Under the pieces are notes generated by a model. It worked only from the letters and a program-made list of their open reading frames with translations, was not told the DNA's origin and did not search any database. Source: Prochlorococcus marinus str. MIT 9215 (GTDB lineage Bacteria; Cyanobacteriota; Cyanobacteriia; PCC-6307; Cyanobiaceae). Taken from it: a DNA stretch of 64,000 bases. A program made the translations under genes and the position numbers. Where the stretch lies: the NCBI RefSeq assembly GCF_000018065.1, contig NC_009840.1, positions 434,001-498,000 on the forward strand, in the 5' to 3' direction. Below are positions 37,306-46,020 of this stretch, piece by piece; within the stretch, counting starts at the first letter, position 1; each line of letters opens with the position of its first letter.

Positions 37306-38175
37306 TTAAAACGGTGTATCGACACTAAGAATGCCATCATCACCATTTAAGGTGGCTTCGTATCCTAATGGAATGCATGCATTCCCTGATATGTGGCCTA
37401 TTGGTAGGTCAAAAAGAATAGGAAAATTAAACTCTTGGAGTCTTTCAATAATGCAGTTTTTTAATAAATCTTTCCATTCAAGGTCGCAGAAACCATTAGA
37501 AAAACTTCCGAATCCAATACCAGCAATTTCAGAAAGTGTTTTAGTCATTCTGAGATAAGTCAACATGCGATCAATTTTATAAATATCTTCATTAATATCT
37601 TCAAAAATTATTATTTTTCCTTTGCAATCTGGAAAGTGATTAGTACCAATTAAAAAAGTAGCAATAGTTAAGTTAGAAACGATAATCTCTCCTTTAGTTT
37701 TTCCAGCTCTTAAAGGAATTCCTCTTATGTCCTCAACATATCCCTCAAAAAGTAAATTTCTTAATCTCTCAAGACTCCAATCTGGCTCTTTGAAAAGGCA
37801 ATTAACCATTGGGCCATGAATAGAACCTATAAATCCTTGAGAATATTTAGATAGTAATAAAGAACATGTATCTGAGAATCCAAGCATTAAACCATGCTGC
37901 CAATTAGGTTTTTTTTCTAAAAGTCTTGCTGAACCCCAGCCTCCTTTTGCAAAAATGATTAGCTTACTATTTTGTGCTTTTTCCAGTTCTTCAAATCTAG
38001 TTAGATCATCACCTGCAAAATAACCAAATTTTTTTTTTAGAGAATTATTTTCATTAATTTTCAAGCCCCAGTTTTTTAAGATTTCTATGCCTTTTTGAAA
38101 ATTTTCGTCTTCATCAATAAAGGAGCTTGGAGCTATAATATTTACTAGATCCCCCTTTTTTAATTTAAAAACCAT
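37306..38175 (-). CDS. LD-carboxypeptidase (peptidase S66, LdcA)
   Basis: A 289-residue serine peptidase that trims the terminal D-alanine of muropeptides in peptidoglycan recycling. S66 features: an N-terminal GDLVNIIAPSSFIDEDE, GWGSARLLE, the nucleophile region LGFSDTCSLL and a late PIGHISGNACIPLG containing the charge-relay histidine. It follows the UbiA gene by nine bases on the minus strand. Confidence 0.88.
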   Translation of the reverse strand: MVFKLKKGDLVNIIAPSSFIDEDENFQKGIEILKNWGLKINENNSLKKKFGYFAGDDLTRFEELEKAQNSKLIIFAKGGWGSARLLEKKPNWQHGLMLGFSDTCSLLLSKYSQGFIGSIHGPMVNCLFKEPDWSLERLRNLLFEGYVEDIRGIPLRAGKTKGEIIVSNLTIATFLIGTNHFPDCKGKIIIFEDINEDIYKIDRMLTYLRMTKTLSEIAGIGFGSFSNGFCDLEWKDLLKNCIIERLQEFNFPILFDLPIGHISGNACIPLGYEATLNGDDGILSVDTPF

Positions 38176-38184
38176 ATTTAGAAT

Positions 38185-39093
38185 TTATGAGGCAATAATA
38201 ATTCCTAATAAAAGGACTCCTCCATAAATTGATTGATTTTTGAAGTGATTCCCAATATTTTTTATTGATTGCTTTTCCTCAGGAAATACTTTTAGTATAT
38301 CTCTCTGCATTAAGATTGAGGTTGTAAGCCAAATTGGCCAAAAAATAAAATCCATTTGATTGATAAATCCGCATAATGCTAGAAAACAAGAAGTTAAAAA
38401 ATAACAAATTTGAATAGTTATTCTTGTGTTTTTCTGGAGGTTGATAGCGGAACTATTTATTCCAATTTTGATATCATATTTTTTATCTGCTAAAGCATAA
38501 ATCGTGTCAAAGCCAAAAGTCCAAAAAATGGTAGCTAGCCAGCAAAATAGTAAAACAATACTATTTAAATTGCCTTCGTTTGCGGCCCAGGGAATTAAGA
38601 CAGCAAAACCCCAGCATATGGATAAGATTAATTGAGGATATTTAAACCATCTTTTGGCAGAAGGATAAATTAAAATAATCGGTAAAGCTAAAAAAGCAAG
38701 TGAAATGGAGAGGACTCTTCCAGGCTGAGGTAGTGACAAAGTTAAAAAGAAGCTACATAAAATTAAAAAGAAAAGAATTGAATAAGCTGTTTTAAGACCG
38801 ATTTTATTTGCAGCTAGAGGTCTATTTTTTGTCCTAACAACTCTTTGATCAATTTTTTTGTCCCAAATATCATTAACCACGCAGCCTAATCCACTTACTA
38901 GTAGTCCTCCCAGTATTATTCTTAGCAACATTAAAAATGTTGGATTAGCATCTGGGGTCAAATATAAACTCCATCCAGCAGGAATAAGTAAGATCATTCT
39001 TCCAGTGGGCTTATTCCACCTTAATAATTCAAAAAAAGTACTTAATTTAATTTGTCGATTTTTATTTTGCATATGACCTATTGTATATTTCAT
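38185..39093 (-). CDS. 4-hydroxybenzoate solanesyltransferase (UbiA family)
   Basis: A 302-residue membrane prenyltransferase with the first Asp-rich motif NDIWDKKIDQRVVRTKNRPL and a second DKKYDIKIGINSSAI. The N-terminal RWNKPTGRMILLIPAGW is typical of cyanobacterial 4-hydroxybenzoate polyprenyltransferases that feed plastoquinone synthesis. It is divergent from ppx. The first ATG (MKYTIG) or the internal MQNKNRQ seven codons later could both be the start. Confidence 0.9.
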   Translation of the reverse strand: MKYTIGHMQNKNRQIKLSTFFELLRWNKPTGRMILLIPAGWSLYLTPDANPTFLMLLRIILGGLLVSGLGCVVNDIWDKKIDQRVVRTKNRPLAANKIGLKTAYSILFFLILCSFFLTLSLPQPGRVLSISLAFLALPIILIYPSAKRWFKYPQLILSICWGFAVLIPWAANEGNLNSIVLLFCWLATIFWTFGFDTIYALADKKYDIKIGINSSAINLQKNTRITIQICYFLTSCFLALCGFINQMDFIFWPIWLTTSILMQRDILKVFPEEKQSIKNIGNHFKNQSIYGGVLLLGIIIAS

Positions 39094-39197
39094 AACTTTA
39101 AATAATCTTACTAGGATAAAATGATTTCTATTATTTAATAATCAATCTTGGGTATATTTATTAATGGATTAAAGATATCTGCATCTTATAAAAAGAA

Positions 39198-40793
39198 ATG
39201 ATACAGAAACAAGATTTAAGATATTTTCAAGAAAAGCAAATTTTAGTAGCTTCTATAGATATTGGAACTAACTCTACGCATCTTTTGGTAGCGGAAATTA
39301 ATCTCGAATTAAAATCATTTTCAATAAAATTCACTGATAAATCAACCACTCGTCTTGGAGAAAGAGATGAAGAGGGTAATCTTACTCAAGAATCAATCCA
39401 AAGAGCATTAGTTACTCTGAAGCGATTTAAGGAATATTGTGAAAGTAATGGAGTAAAACAAATAGTAACAGCAGCAACAAGTGCAGTTAGGGAAGCTCCA
39501 AACGGTCAAGATTTTATTAGAAGAGTTCTTGATGAAACTGATATTCAAATAGAAATGATAAGTGGTTCTGAGGAAGCTAGATTAATTTACCTTGGTGTTC
39601 TCTCTGGTATGGCTTTTGAAGATCAGTCTTTTGTAATCATAGATATTGGAGGAGGATCTACAGAATTAATACTTGCTGATAAAAAAGATGCCATAGCTCT
39701 TACCAGTTCGAGAATTGGTGCGGTAAGACTTAAAAATGATTTTTTAAATAAAGAGTCTATAAATTCAGAAAGATCGAGTTTTCTAACAACTTTTATTAAA
39801 GGATCTTTAGAACCATCTGTTCGAAAAATAAAGAGTAGATCTAGGGGAGATAAGACTTTATCTATGATTGCAACCAGTGGCACTGCAACCTCATTAGGAA
39901 ATTTGATTTCAGATGATTTGGGAGAATCTAAACAAAAGTTGCATGGTTATAAATTTAAAAGGGAAAATTTACAAAATGTATTGGGTAAACTAATTAAATT
40001 GCCAGTTTCGGAAATCAAGAAAATACCTTCATTGAGTGAGAGAAGAGCAGAAATAATTGTTCCAGGGGCATTGATATTAAACACCGCAATGGAGATGTTG
40101 AACTTTAATGAATTAACTATTAGCGAGAGGGCGCTTAGAGAGGGTTTAGTTGTTGATTGGATGCTTCGTAAAGGGATAATAAAAAACGAGTTAAATATTC
40201 AAAGCAATATTAGAAAAACAACCATAGTTCATCAGGCCAGAAAGTTTGGAGTAGATAGTACAAGAGCTGAGAAAAATATTGATATTGCCTTTCAAATCTA
40301 CGATCAGACTAAAAATATCTTTCATAGCGATAATGACCCTAAAGCCAAAGAACTTCTTTGGGCAGCTTCTAATCTTTATAGTTGTGGTAAATTTGTAAAT
40401 GTTAGTTCATATCACAAACACTCTTGGTATTTAATAAAAAATTGTGAGTTGTTGGGATATTCTGAAGCAGAAACAAATATTATTGCTTCAATTGCTAGAT
40501 ATCATAGAAAGACTCTACCCAAGAAAAGACATGAGTCTTGGCAAAATTTAATATCCAAAGAAGATAAAACATTAGTTCTTGAAATGTCATTGATTTTGAG
40601 ACTAGCAGCATCTCTTGATCAAAGACCTGACAAGGTGATCTCCTCAGTTCAAATAAAATTGCAGGGAAATATTCTTACATTTGAACTTTTACCTTTAAAT
40701 AGAAACCATGATCTTCTTCTTGAAAAATGGAACTTAGAATTATGCCGTAATGTAATAAAAGAACTGAAGAATATGGATTTAAAAGTTATTTAG
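39198..40793 (+). CDS. ppx: Exopolyphosphatase (Ppx/GppA family)
   Basis: A 531-residue enzyme with the actin-like ATPase fold: ASIDIGTNSTHLLVAEI near residue 17-33 and IDIGGGSTELILA at about 148-160, then a C-terminal HD-like domain including LYSCGKFVNVSSYHKHSWYL and SIARYHRK. It releases phosphate from polyphosphate, or hydrolyses pppGpp. The 3' end overlaps the convergent HTH gene by eight bases. Confidence 0.93.
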   Translation: MIQKQDLRYFQEKQILVASIDIGTNSTHLLVAEINLELKSFSIKFTDKSTTRLGERDEEGNLTQESIQRALVTLKRFKEYCESNGVKQIVTAATSAVREAPNGQDFIRRVLDETDIQIEMISGSEEARLIYLGVLSGMAFEDQSFVIIDIGGGSTELILADKKDAIALTSSRIGAVRLKNDFLNKESINSERSSFLTTFIKGSLEPSVRKIKSRSRGDKTLSMIATSGTATSLGNLISDDLGESKQKLHGYKFKRENLQNVLGKLIKLPVSEIKKIPSLSERRAEIIVPGALILNTAMEMLNFNELTISERALREGLVVDWMLRKGIIKNELNIQSNIRKTTIVHQARKFGVDSTRAEKNIDIAFQIYDQTKNIFHSDNDPKAKELLWAASNLYSCGKFVNVSSYHKHSWYLIKNCELLGYSEAETNIIASIARYHRKTLPKKRHESWQNLISKEDKTLVLEMSLILRLAASLDQRPDKVISSVQIKLQGNILTFELLPLNRNHDLLLEKWNLELCRNVIKELKNMDLKVI

Positions 40794-41280
40794 TTTTTTT
40801 AATAAGTTCTTGTTTTGGAATTTGATTCTGAGAAGAGTCTGAAAATAAATTGAATATTAAGGACGAGGCGATTAGTCCGAGAAGGCCTGAAATTAAAATA
40901 AATATCCAAAATCCTACTGAACTTAGATCCTTAGATTGTCTAGTTTTATTAGTTTTTTTAGCAACTTCTTCAACTATTTCTTTAATTTTTATCTCTTGCC
41001 TTTCTGTCTTGAATTCATTCATTATAAAATCTGTATCAAGTTTCAGCTTCTGTGAAATTCTACGAACCATTGCTTTGACAAATACTTTTTCAGGTAGTTC
41101 TTCTTCATTACCTTCTTCAATAGCTTTAAGTTGATGAGATCCAATTTTCAAAGCAGAAGCCAATTCTTCAATAGATTGCTCTCTACTTAATCTTGCCTCT
41201 TTAATAAAATTTCCAATTCTCTTTAAAGAGGATTGTTCTCTTTTGGTATTGTCTTCTGGGATAGATTTTATTTCTTTCAA
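40786..41280 (-). CDS. Short RodZ-like helix-turn-helix membrane protein
   Basis: A 164-residue protein with an N-terminal HTH domain of the RodZ/HTH_25 type (about 20-85: GNFIKEARLSREQSIEELAS onward), a charged linker and one membrane span (about 124-146), then only about 17 residues. RodZ normally has a large periplasmic beta domain that is absent here. RodZ links the MreB cytoskeleton to cell-wall synthesis. The truncation might be a normal reduced form in picocyanobacteria. Confidence 0.78.
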   Translation of the reverse strand: MKEIKSIPEDNTKREQSSLKRIGNFIKEARLSREQSIEELASALKIGSHQLKAIEEGNEEELPEKVFVKAMVRRISQKLKLDTDFIMNEFKTERQEIKIKEIVEEVAKKTNKTRQSKDLSSVGFWIFILISGLLGLIASSLIFNLFSDSSQNQIPKQELIKKTK

Positions 41281-41335
41281 AGCTAATAAATTTTTACTAA
41301 TTATAGTAATTAATATTTTTCTATCAACTTTAAGA

Positions 41336-42091
41336 TTATTTATTCCTAAAGAGATGTCTATAAGATGGATTATAAAGATTAGATCTTTTTTGAGAATTAC
41401 TAATTGTGGGGCTGATTATGTAAATTGTTGTTCTAATTAGTTTTTTCTCAATAGAAAATTTTTCCATATCTTTTAATTCTATTAATGAAGTCCAACCATC
41501 ATCCCAAGATACTCTAAAACCAACAATCACTTTTGTCTCTGGAGGGTAAAACTCTAGTAGAGTTTCTTGAGACCTTTTCACATGCCTAGCACTTAGATAA
41601 AGACATATAGAGGAATTGTGTTTCGCAAGATCTTTTAGAGATTCTTTTTCGGGCATCCCTGTTCGTCCTCCTGCTCTAGTCAAAATTATTGTTTGCGTTA
41701 CGTCAGGGATGGTTAACTCAGCTTCATGATATGCTGCAGCGACTTGAAAAGCACTAACTCCAGGAACAACCTCGATTTCAATTTTTTCGTTTTTTAAAAT
41801 TTCGATTTGCTCTCTAATTGCTCCAAAAAGGCAAGGGTCTCCATCATGCAACCTTACAACAGTTTTCCCTTCCTGAAATTTTTCTATCATAATTGAGGTG
41901 ATTTGCTCTAAGTTGAGCGAACTCGTTTTTATCTTTTCAGAACCTTCTTTAGAAAAATCTAAAATCTTTTCAGGAATTAGAGAATTAGTCCAAATAATGA
42001 CATCTGCAATTTTTATCTTTTTTAATGCTTTTAAAGTTAATAATTCTGGATCGCCTGGACCAACACCAATAAAGGATATTTTATTATCCAT
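41336..42091 (-). CDS. cobM: Precorrin-4 C11-methyltransferase CobM
   Basis: About 251 residues from the preferred ATG ([20 protein letters not shown]); a start six codons earlier would overlap lgt more. SAM-binding features are [25 protein letters not shown], and [20 protein letters not shown]. It methylates C11 in corrin ring synthesis for (pseudo)cobalamin. The start overlaps the lgt end by eight bases, so it is coupled to lgt at the end of the petC-petA-lgt-cobM run. Confidence 0.93.
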   Translation of the reverse strand: MDNKISFIGVGPGDPELLTLKALKKIKIADVIIWTNSLIPEKILDFSKEGSEKIKTSSLNLEQITSIMIEKFQEGKTVVRLHDGDPCLFGAIREQIEILKNEKIEIEVVPGVSAFQVAAAYHEAELTIPDVTQTIILTRAGGRTGMPEKESLKDLAKHNSSICLYLSARHVKRSQETLLEFYPPETKVIVGFRVSWDDGWTSLIELKDMEKFSIEKKLIRTTIYIISPTISNSQKRSNLYNPSYRHLFRNK

Positions 42092-42977
42092 TCTTTCTAT
42101 TTTTCCCATTACATGATCTCAATCTTAAAAAAAATATTCCAATTAATCCAGAAGAAAATAGAAAAATACTTATAAATTGAGCCATCCTAATACCTCCATC
42201 ACAGAAAGGTGGAAGTCCACCAATGCATAGTGGGTCAGTTCTTAAACCTTCAATCCAGAATCTTCCGAAGCTATAACTTATTAAATAAAGAAAGCTAATA
42301 AAGCCAGGTCTGAAAAAATCTGTTTTATTTTGTTTATTAAAGATAATAATAAGGGCTATGAAAATTAAAAGATTCCACAATGACTCATAGAGAAATGTAG
42401 GATGAAAAAATTCATAATTAAGAAATTCTAAAGGCCTATTTTGGATAGGTATAAATAATTTCCAAGGCAAATTTGTAGGAACTCCAAAGGCTTCATTATT
42501 GAAAAAATTTCCCCACCTTCCTATTGATTGTCCAAGAATAATAGAGGGGATTAGTATATCTATAAAAGTTTTTAAATTAATATTTTTCGACTTACAGAAA
42601 TAGATAATAGATATTAATCCTCCAATTAGACCTCCATGGATTGCTATGCCACCTTCCCAAACTGCGAAAAAAGAAGGTATTTTAATGATACTATTGAATA
42701 GTTCAAAAGAAGTAAAAAAGTTCTCTCCGCTATATTGCCTCCACTCAAAAATTACGTAGTAAGCTCTAGCTCCAAGTATTGAAGAGATTATTAATGATGG
42801 AAGTATTTCACTAATGTACTCTGGGTTAATATTTCTTGCCTTTGCTAGTTTTTTAGAGACAAATAGGCCTATTAAAACTGAAACCGAAATAAGCAGTCCG
42901 TACCATCTAATAGTAATAAATCCTAAATTTAAAAAAGTTTCTCCTGGAGATTGTATAAAAGCTTGAAGTATAAGCAT
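42084..42977 (-). CDS. lgt: Prolipoprotein diacylglyceryl transferase
   Basis: A 297-residue seven-span inner-membrane enzyme that adds diacylglycerol to the lipobox cysteine of lipoproteins. Hallmarks are the N-terminal [27 protein letters not shown] and [15 protein letters not shown]. Two of its likely substrates, lipobox proteins, are encoded at 20.5 and 22.8 kb. It follows petA by 10 bases. Confidence 0.95.
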   Translation of the reverse strand: MLILQAFIQSPGETFLNLGFITIRWYGLLISVSVLIGLFVSKKLAKARNINPEYISEILPSLIISSILGARAYYVIFEWRQYSGENFFTSFELFNSIIKIPSFFAVWEGGIAIHGGLIGGLISIIYFCKSKNINLKTFIDILIPSIILGQSIGRWGNFFNNEAFGVPTNLPWKLFIPIQNRPLEFLNYEFFHPTFLYESLWNLLIFIALIIIFNKQNKTDFFRPGFISFLYLISYSFGRFWIEGLRTDPLCIGGLPPFCDGGIRMAQFISIFLFSSGLIGIFFLRLRSCNGKNRKNG

Positions 42978-42987
42978 TTAAAGAAAG

Positions 42988-43941
42988 TTAGATACCCTCT
43001 GCTGCCTGCACTTTTTCTACTTGTTTTTTCTTTAATACTAAAAGTATTTGTGTTAGTCCTACACCAATGAAGAATGCAATCAATCCAATAACTCTATAAG
43101 GGCTCTGAAGTACAACCTCAGCATCTAATTGTCCAAAGCCACCAACGTTGGGATCATTAGTAAGAGGGTCACCTGCATTAATTTTGTCTTGTGCTTTTAC
43201 TATAAGTTGAGGACCAACAGGTACTTCTTCAGTAGTTATCTCCCCATTATCGTTTTCTATATTGACCTTATAGCTACCATCTTCAATTATGTCTATTGAA
43301 TCAATAGTCCCTGAGGTGGAAGAAGTGAAAACTACATTATTGCTTTTGTCTCCAGTTGGGTATACCTGACCTCTCCCTCTATTGCCTCCGATATGTAACG
43401 AGTATTTACCATAGTGATATTCTTTATTAGTGGATGGATCAGGGGAAAGTACAGGGAAAACTATTTCTTTATTAGTATCGCCAGGTAAAGGTCCTACAAT
43501 GATGATGTTTTCTTTTTCTTCACTGTAATTAGTGAAATAAACCCCTTCTGTTTCTTCTTTGATTTCTTCCGTCCATCTTTCCTGTGGTGCAAGTTTAAAG
43601 CCATCAGGTAGCATTACAACTGCACCAACTTGTAATGGGACTTCAGAACCATCAGCCCCGATCTCTTTTAAGTCATTTTTGTAGGGTATTTTGACTACGG
43701 CTTTGAAAACACTGTCAGCTCCAACAGATTGTGGAACCTCTGCAATTGTAGGCATCTGAGCTAGATGACAATTTGCACAGACAATCTTTCCTGTGGCTTC
43801 TCTTGGGGATTCATAGTTTTGCTGAGCCCAAAATGGATAAGCAAAAGTGATCTTTGGATAAAATACAATGCTCAAAATGAAAAGAAGAGTACAGATAAAT
43901 AAGCTTGTTTTTTTCATGATTTGATTTTTAAGACCTTTCAT
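42988..43941 (-). CDS. petA: Cytochrome f, apocytochrome (PetA)
   Basis: A 317-residue protein from the preferred start ([11 protein letters not shown]), which begins just after the petC stop; a longer in-frame start inside petC is unlikely. A signal peptide ends at ITFA, so the mature protein starts YPFWAQQ with the tyrosine that is the axial heme ligand. CANCH (55-59) is the covalent heme c site. A C-terminal helix ([20 protein letters not shown]) anchors it in the thylakoid. It passes electrons to plastocyanin/cytochrome c6. Confidence 0.96.
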   Translation of the reverse strand: MKGLKNQIMKKTSLFICTLLFILSIVFYPKITFAYPFWAQQNYESPREATGKIVCANCHLAQMPTIAEVPQSVGADSVFKAVVKIPYKNDLKEIGADGSEVPLQVGAVVMLPDGFKLAPQERWTEEIKEETEGVYFTNYSEEKENIIIVGPLPGDTNKEIVFPVLSPDPSTNKEYHYGKYSLHIGGNRGRGQVYPTGDKSNNVVFTSSTSGTIDSIDIIEDGSYKVNIENDNGEITTEEVPVGPQLIVKAQDKINAGDPLTNDPNVGGFGQLDAEVVLQSPYRVIGLIAFFIGVGLTQILLVLKKKQVEKVQAAEGI

Positions 43942-43945
43942 CTTT

Positions 43946-44482
43946 TTATGCCCACCATGGATTTTCATTAGTTCTAAAGTCAGTTTCTGACCATTGTTTG
44001 ACGAGTACAGCATCATCTTCAATATCGACATGCGCTAGCGCTAATGATAAAGGCGCAGGCCCTCTGACTACCTTTCCATTAGTATCGTACTGACTGCCAT
44101 GACAAGGACATATGAATTTATTAGCACCACTATCCCATGGGACAACGCAACCTAAATGAGTACAAATTGCATTTAAACCAAATTCTCCTATTCCCCCGCC
44201 CTCATTAACTATTAAATAAGTTGGATCTCCCTTTAGACCTTGCACTAAACTTCTGTCTCCTGCTTGATGGGTAGCTAACCAACCTGTCTTAGTTATAGGA
44301 TTCCCTAATTCATCTTTAGCAGAAGTTCCACCTCCACCACCGCCTGCTCTTAAAGGCATGAAATAATTCGCTACAGGGTAAAGAGCTCCTAACGCTACAC
44401 CAGTTGCAGTACCAAATGTAAGAAGATTCATAAATTGCCTTCGACCCATTGAAGGGACATCCTTGGAACTTAATTGAGTCAT
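43946..44482 (-). CDS. petC: Cytochrome b6f Rieske iron-sulfur subunit
   Basis: A 178-residue subunit. The N-terminus has a twin-arginine motif ([15 protein letters not shown] at 14-15) and one membrane span, then the cluster-binding loops CTHLGC (C107, H109, C112) and CPCH (C125, C127, H128) of the [2Fe-2S] centre. First gene of petC-petA-lgt-cobM; the spacing to petA is four bases. The Tat export needed fits with tatC about 0.4 kb upstream. Confidence 0.97.
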   Translation of the reverse strand: MTQLSSKDVPSMGRRQFMNLLTFGTATGVALGALYPVANYFMPLRAGGGGGGTSAKDELGNPITKTGWLATHQAGDRSLVQGLKGDPTYLIVNEGGGIGEFGLNAICTHLGCVVPWDSGANKFICPCHGSQYDTNGKVVRGPAPLSLALAHVDIEDDAVLVKQWSETDFRTNENPWWA

Positions 44483-44605
44483 TCGCTACTTGGTTCTGTT
44501 ATTTATTATTTATTATGGATCAAACTGTTCAATTTCTGTTGCAAATAGATAGGACTTTTAATAATTTAAAGTAAAAGTTTAGGAAGTCTTAATTAATTGA
44601 TTTAA

Positions 44606-44923
44606 ATGAAGCCATTGCTAGTAGATGAAGTAATACATTATTTGATTCATCGCTGGGGGAAAAAATATGATTTTAGACTCTTTAGAAGAGGAAAATTTGT
44701 TTATTTTCAAATGATGTGGGGATTTCTTGGACAGGAATCTTTCCCTTTAAGTGAAGATGAATATAAAAAATCCATAGCTGATAAAATCGAGATTTTAAAT
44801 AGATGTGGATATTCAGAAGAAGTAAGGGAATGGTTAAAGAAGGTTAAGGCTAAGCCAAGGTTAGGTAGAGCTGTCAGCTTGCAATTAAATCTTAATGAGA
44901 AGATGAAAGAGTTTTTGACTTGA
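44606..44923 (+). CDS. DUF3067 family protein
   Basis: A 105-residue soluble protein with the conserved pattern HRWGKKYDFRLFRRGKFVYF, then QESFPLSEDEYK and KPRLGRAVSLQLNL of DUF3067, a family in cyanobacteria and chloroplast-bearing eukaryotes. No established function known to me. It is divergent from petC over about 123 bases and its 3' end overlaps tatC by 32 bases, both factors needed for the b6f complex, which suggests but does not prove a role there. Confidence 0.85.
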   Translation: MKPLLVDEVIHYLIHRWGKKYDFRLFRRGKFVYFQMMWGFLGQESFPLSEDEYKKSIADKIEILNRCGYSEEVREWLKKVKAKPRLGRAVSLQLNLNEKMKEFLT

Positions 44924-45650
44924 GATTTTCTGATAAGTAAGTTAATCCAGTACCCACAAAAAATAAAAACACAATCGATATAGATAGCAATGACATAGTC
45001 AATGGGTCTGTTGAAGGGGTAATCACAGCAGATAATATTGCTGAGGAAATTACAACTATCTTCCAATTCGAAATCATTTTTTCTGTTGTAATTATTCCAA
45101 GAGAACCAAGAATAAATTGTAATACTGGCAATTGAAAAGCTATTGCTGTGCTAGACATTAGTAAGAGAACAAAATCAAAATATCTTTCTATAGACCAAGT
45201 TGGTTCAACAATATCAGCACCGAAACTAATGAAGAAATTTATTGCTGCAGGGACTAATATCCACCAGGAAAAAATTAATCCTAAAAAAAACAGAAGACCT
45301 GAACCAAAAACTGCGGGCAAGATAAGGCTTTTTTCTTGTTTTGTTAAACCAGGAGAAATAAATAATATTATTTGATAAAAAATATAAGGCATAGAAACTA
45401 TTAATCCGCTGTAACCTGCAACTTTAATAGCGACAAATAAAAACTCTCCTGGAGCAAGTTGTAGTAAATGAATATCGCCAGCTGGGATTTCTAAAAAAGA
45501 TATTAATGGCTTTATGATGAGAAAACTAAAGAATATTGAAATAAGTATTGAGTAAATTGAGTTTAGTATCCTCTGACGAAGCTCCTCTAAATGATCACTA
45601 AAAGTCATTGAATCTGATAATTTATTTTCACTTTGACCTGGACCTCTCAT
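44892..45650 (-). CDS. tatC: Sec-independent protein translocase TatC
   Basis: A 252-residue six-span membrane protein. The N-terminal DHLEELRQRI motif binds twin-arginine signal peptides; FYQIILFISPGLTKQEKSLI and the final TPSTDPLTM are typical. With TatA/B it exports folded proteins such as PetC. The small-gene partner TatA is not in the window. Its end overlaps the DUF3067 gene antiparallel. Confidence 0.95.
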   Translation of the reverse strand: MRGPGQSENKLSDSMTFSDHLEELRQRILNSIYSILISIFFSFLIIKPLISFLEIPAGDIHLLQLAPGEFLFVAIKVAGYSGLIVSMPYIFYQIILFISPGLTKQEKSLILPAVFGSGLLFFLGLIFSWWILVPAAINFFISFGADIVEPTWSIERYFDFVLLLMSSTAIAFQLPVLQFILGSLGIITTEKMISNWKIVVISSAILSAVITPSTDPLTMSLLSISIVFLFFVGTGLTYLSENLKSKTLSSSH

Positions 45651-45730
45651 TATTTTTTGATAAAGATTTTGTAAGAAAAAGGTTTAAAACTACTATTGTC
45701 AAAGTCCAAGTTGTTTCTTGATAAATTTAA

Positions 45731-45991
45731 TTATTTGCTTAATTTAGGATTCGTTGGATCTGGTAATAAGAAAGGAGGAGCGTCATTTAGGGATGATTCA
45801 CCGTAAGTTTCATATTCTCTATACCCACCCATTTTCCCATTAGTTTTCATTAAAGCGCTTACGAAGGCAAGTAGTAAGAAAACGGTAGGAGCTCCAATTA
45901 TTAATGCAGCACCAAATAGATATCCAATAATAAATTCTGGAAAACTATGATTTCCTAAAAATTCATGAGTGCCCAAAAGAAAATCAAACAT
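45731..45991 (-). CDS. 86-aa membrane-anchored protein of unknown function
   Basis: Starts MFDFLLGTHEFLGNHSF, one hydrophobic segment (about 25-47: YLFGAALIIGAPTVFLLLAF), then a hydrophilic C-terminal tail rich in Gly/Tyr/Glu and proline (GGYREYETYGESSLNDAPPF and a final PDPTNPKLSK). Looks like a small thylakoid or inner-membrane protein. It follows the NFACT gene by 29 bases and precedes tatC by 80 bases on the same strand. I do not recognise the family. Confidence 0.75.
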   Translation of the reverse strand: MFDFLLGTHEFLGNHSFPEFIIGYLFGAALIIGAPTVFLLLAFVSALMKTNGKMGGYREYETYGESSLNDAPPFLLPDPTNPKLSK

Positions 45992-46020
45992 TTAGTTTTA
46001 AAAATTTTTTTTATTATAAA

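Noticed and set aside
43942-44031. A longer petA start within petC
   Set aside because: It would add 30 residues ahead of the signal peptide and overlap petC by 86 bases; the later ATG four bases after the petC stop gives the expected length.
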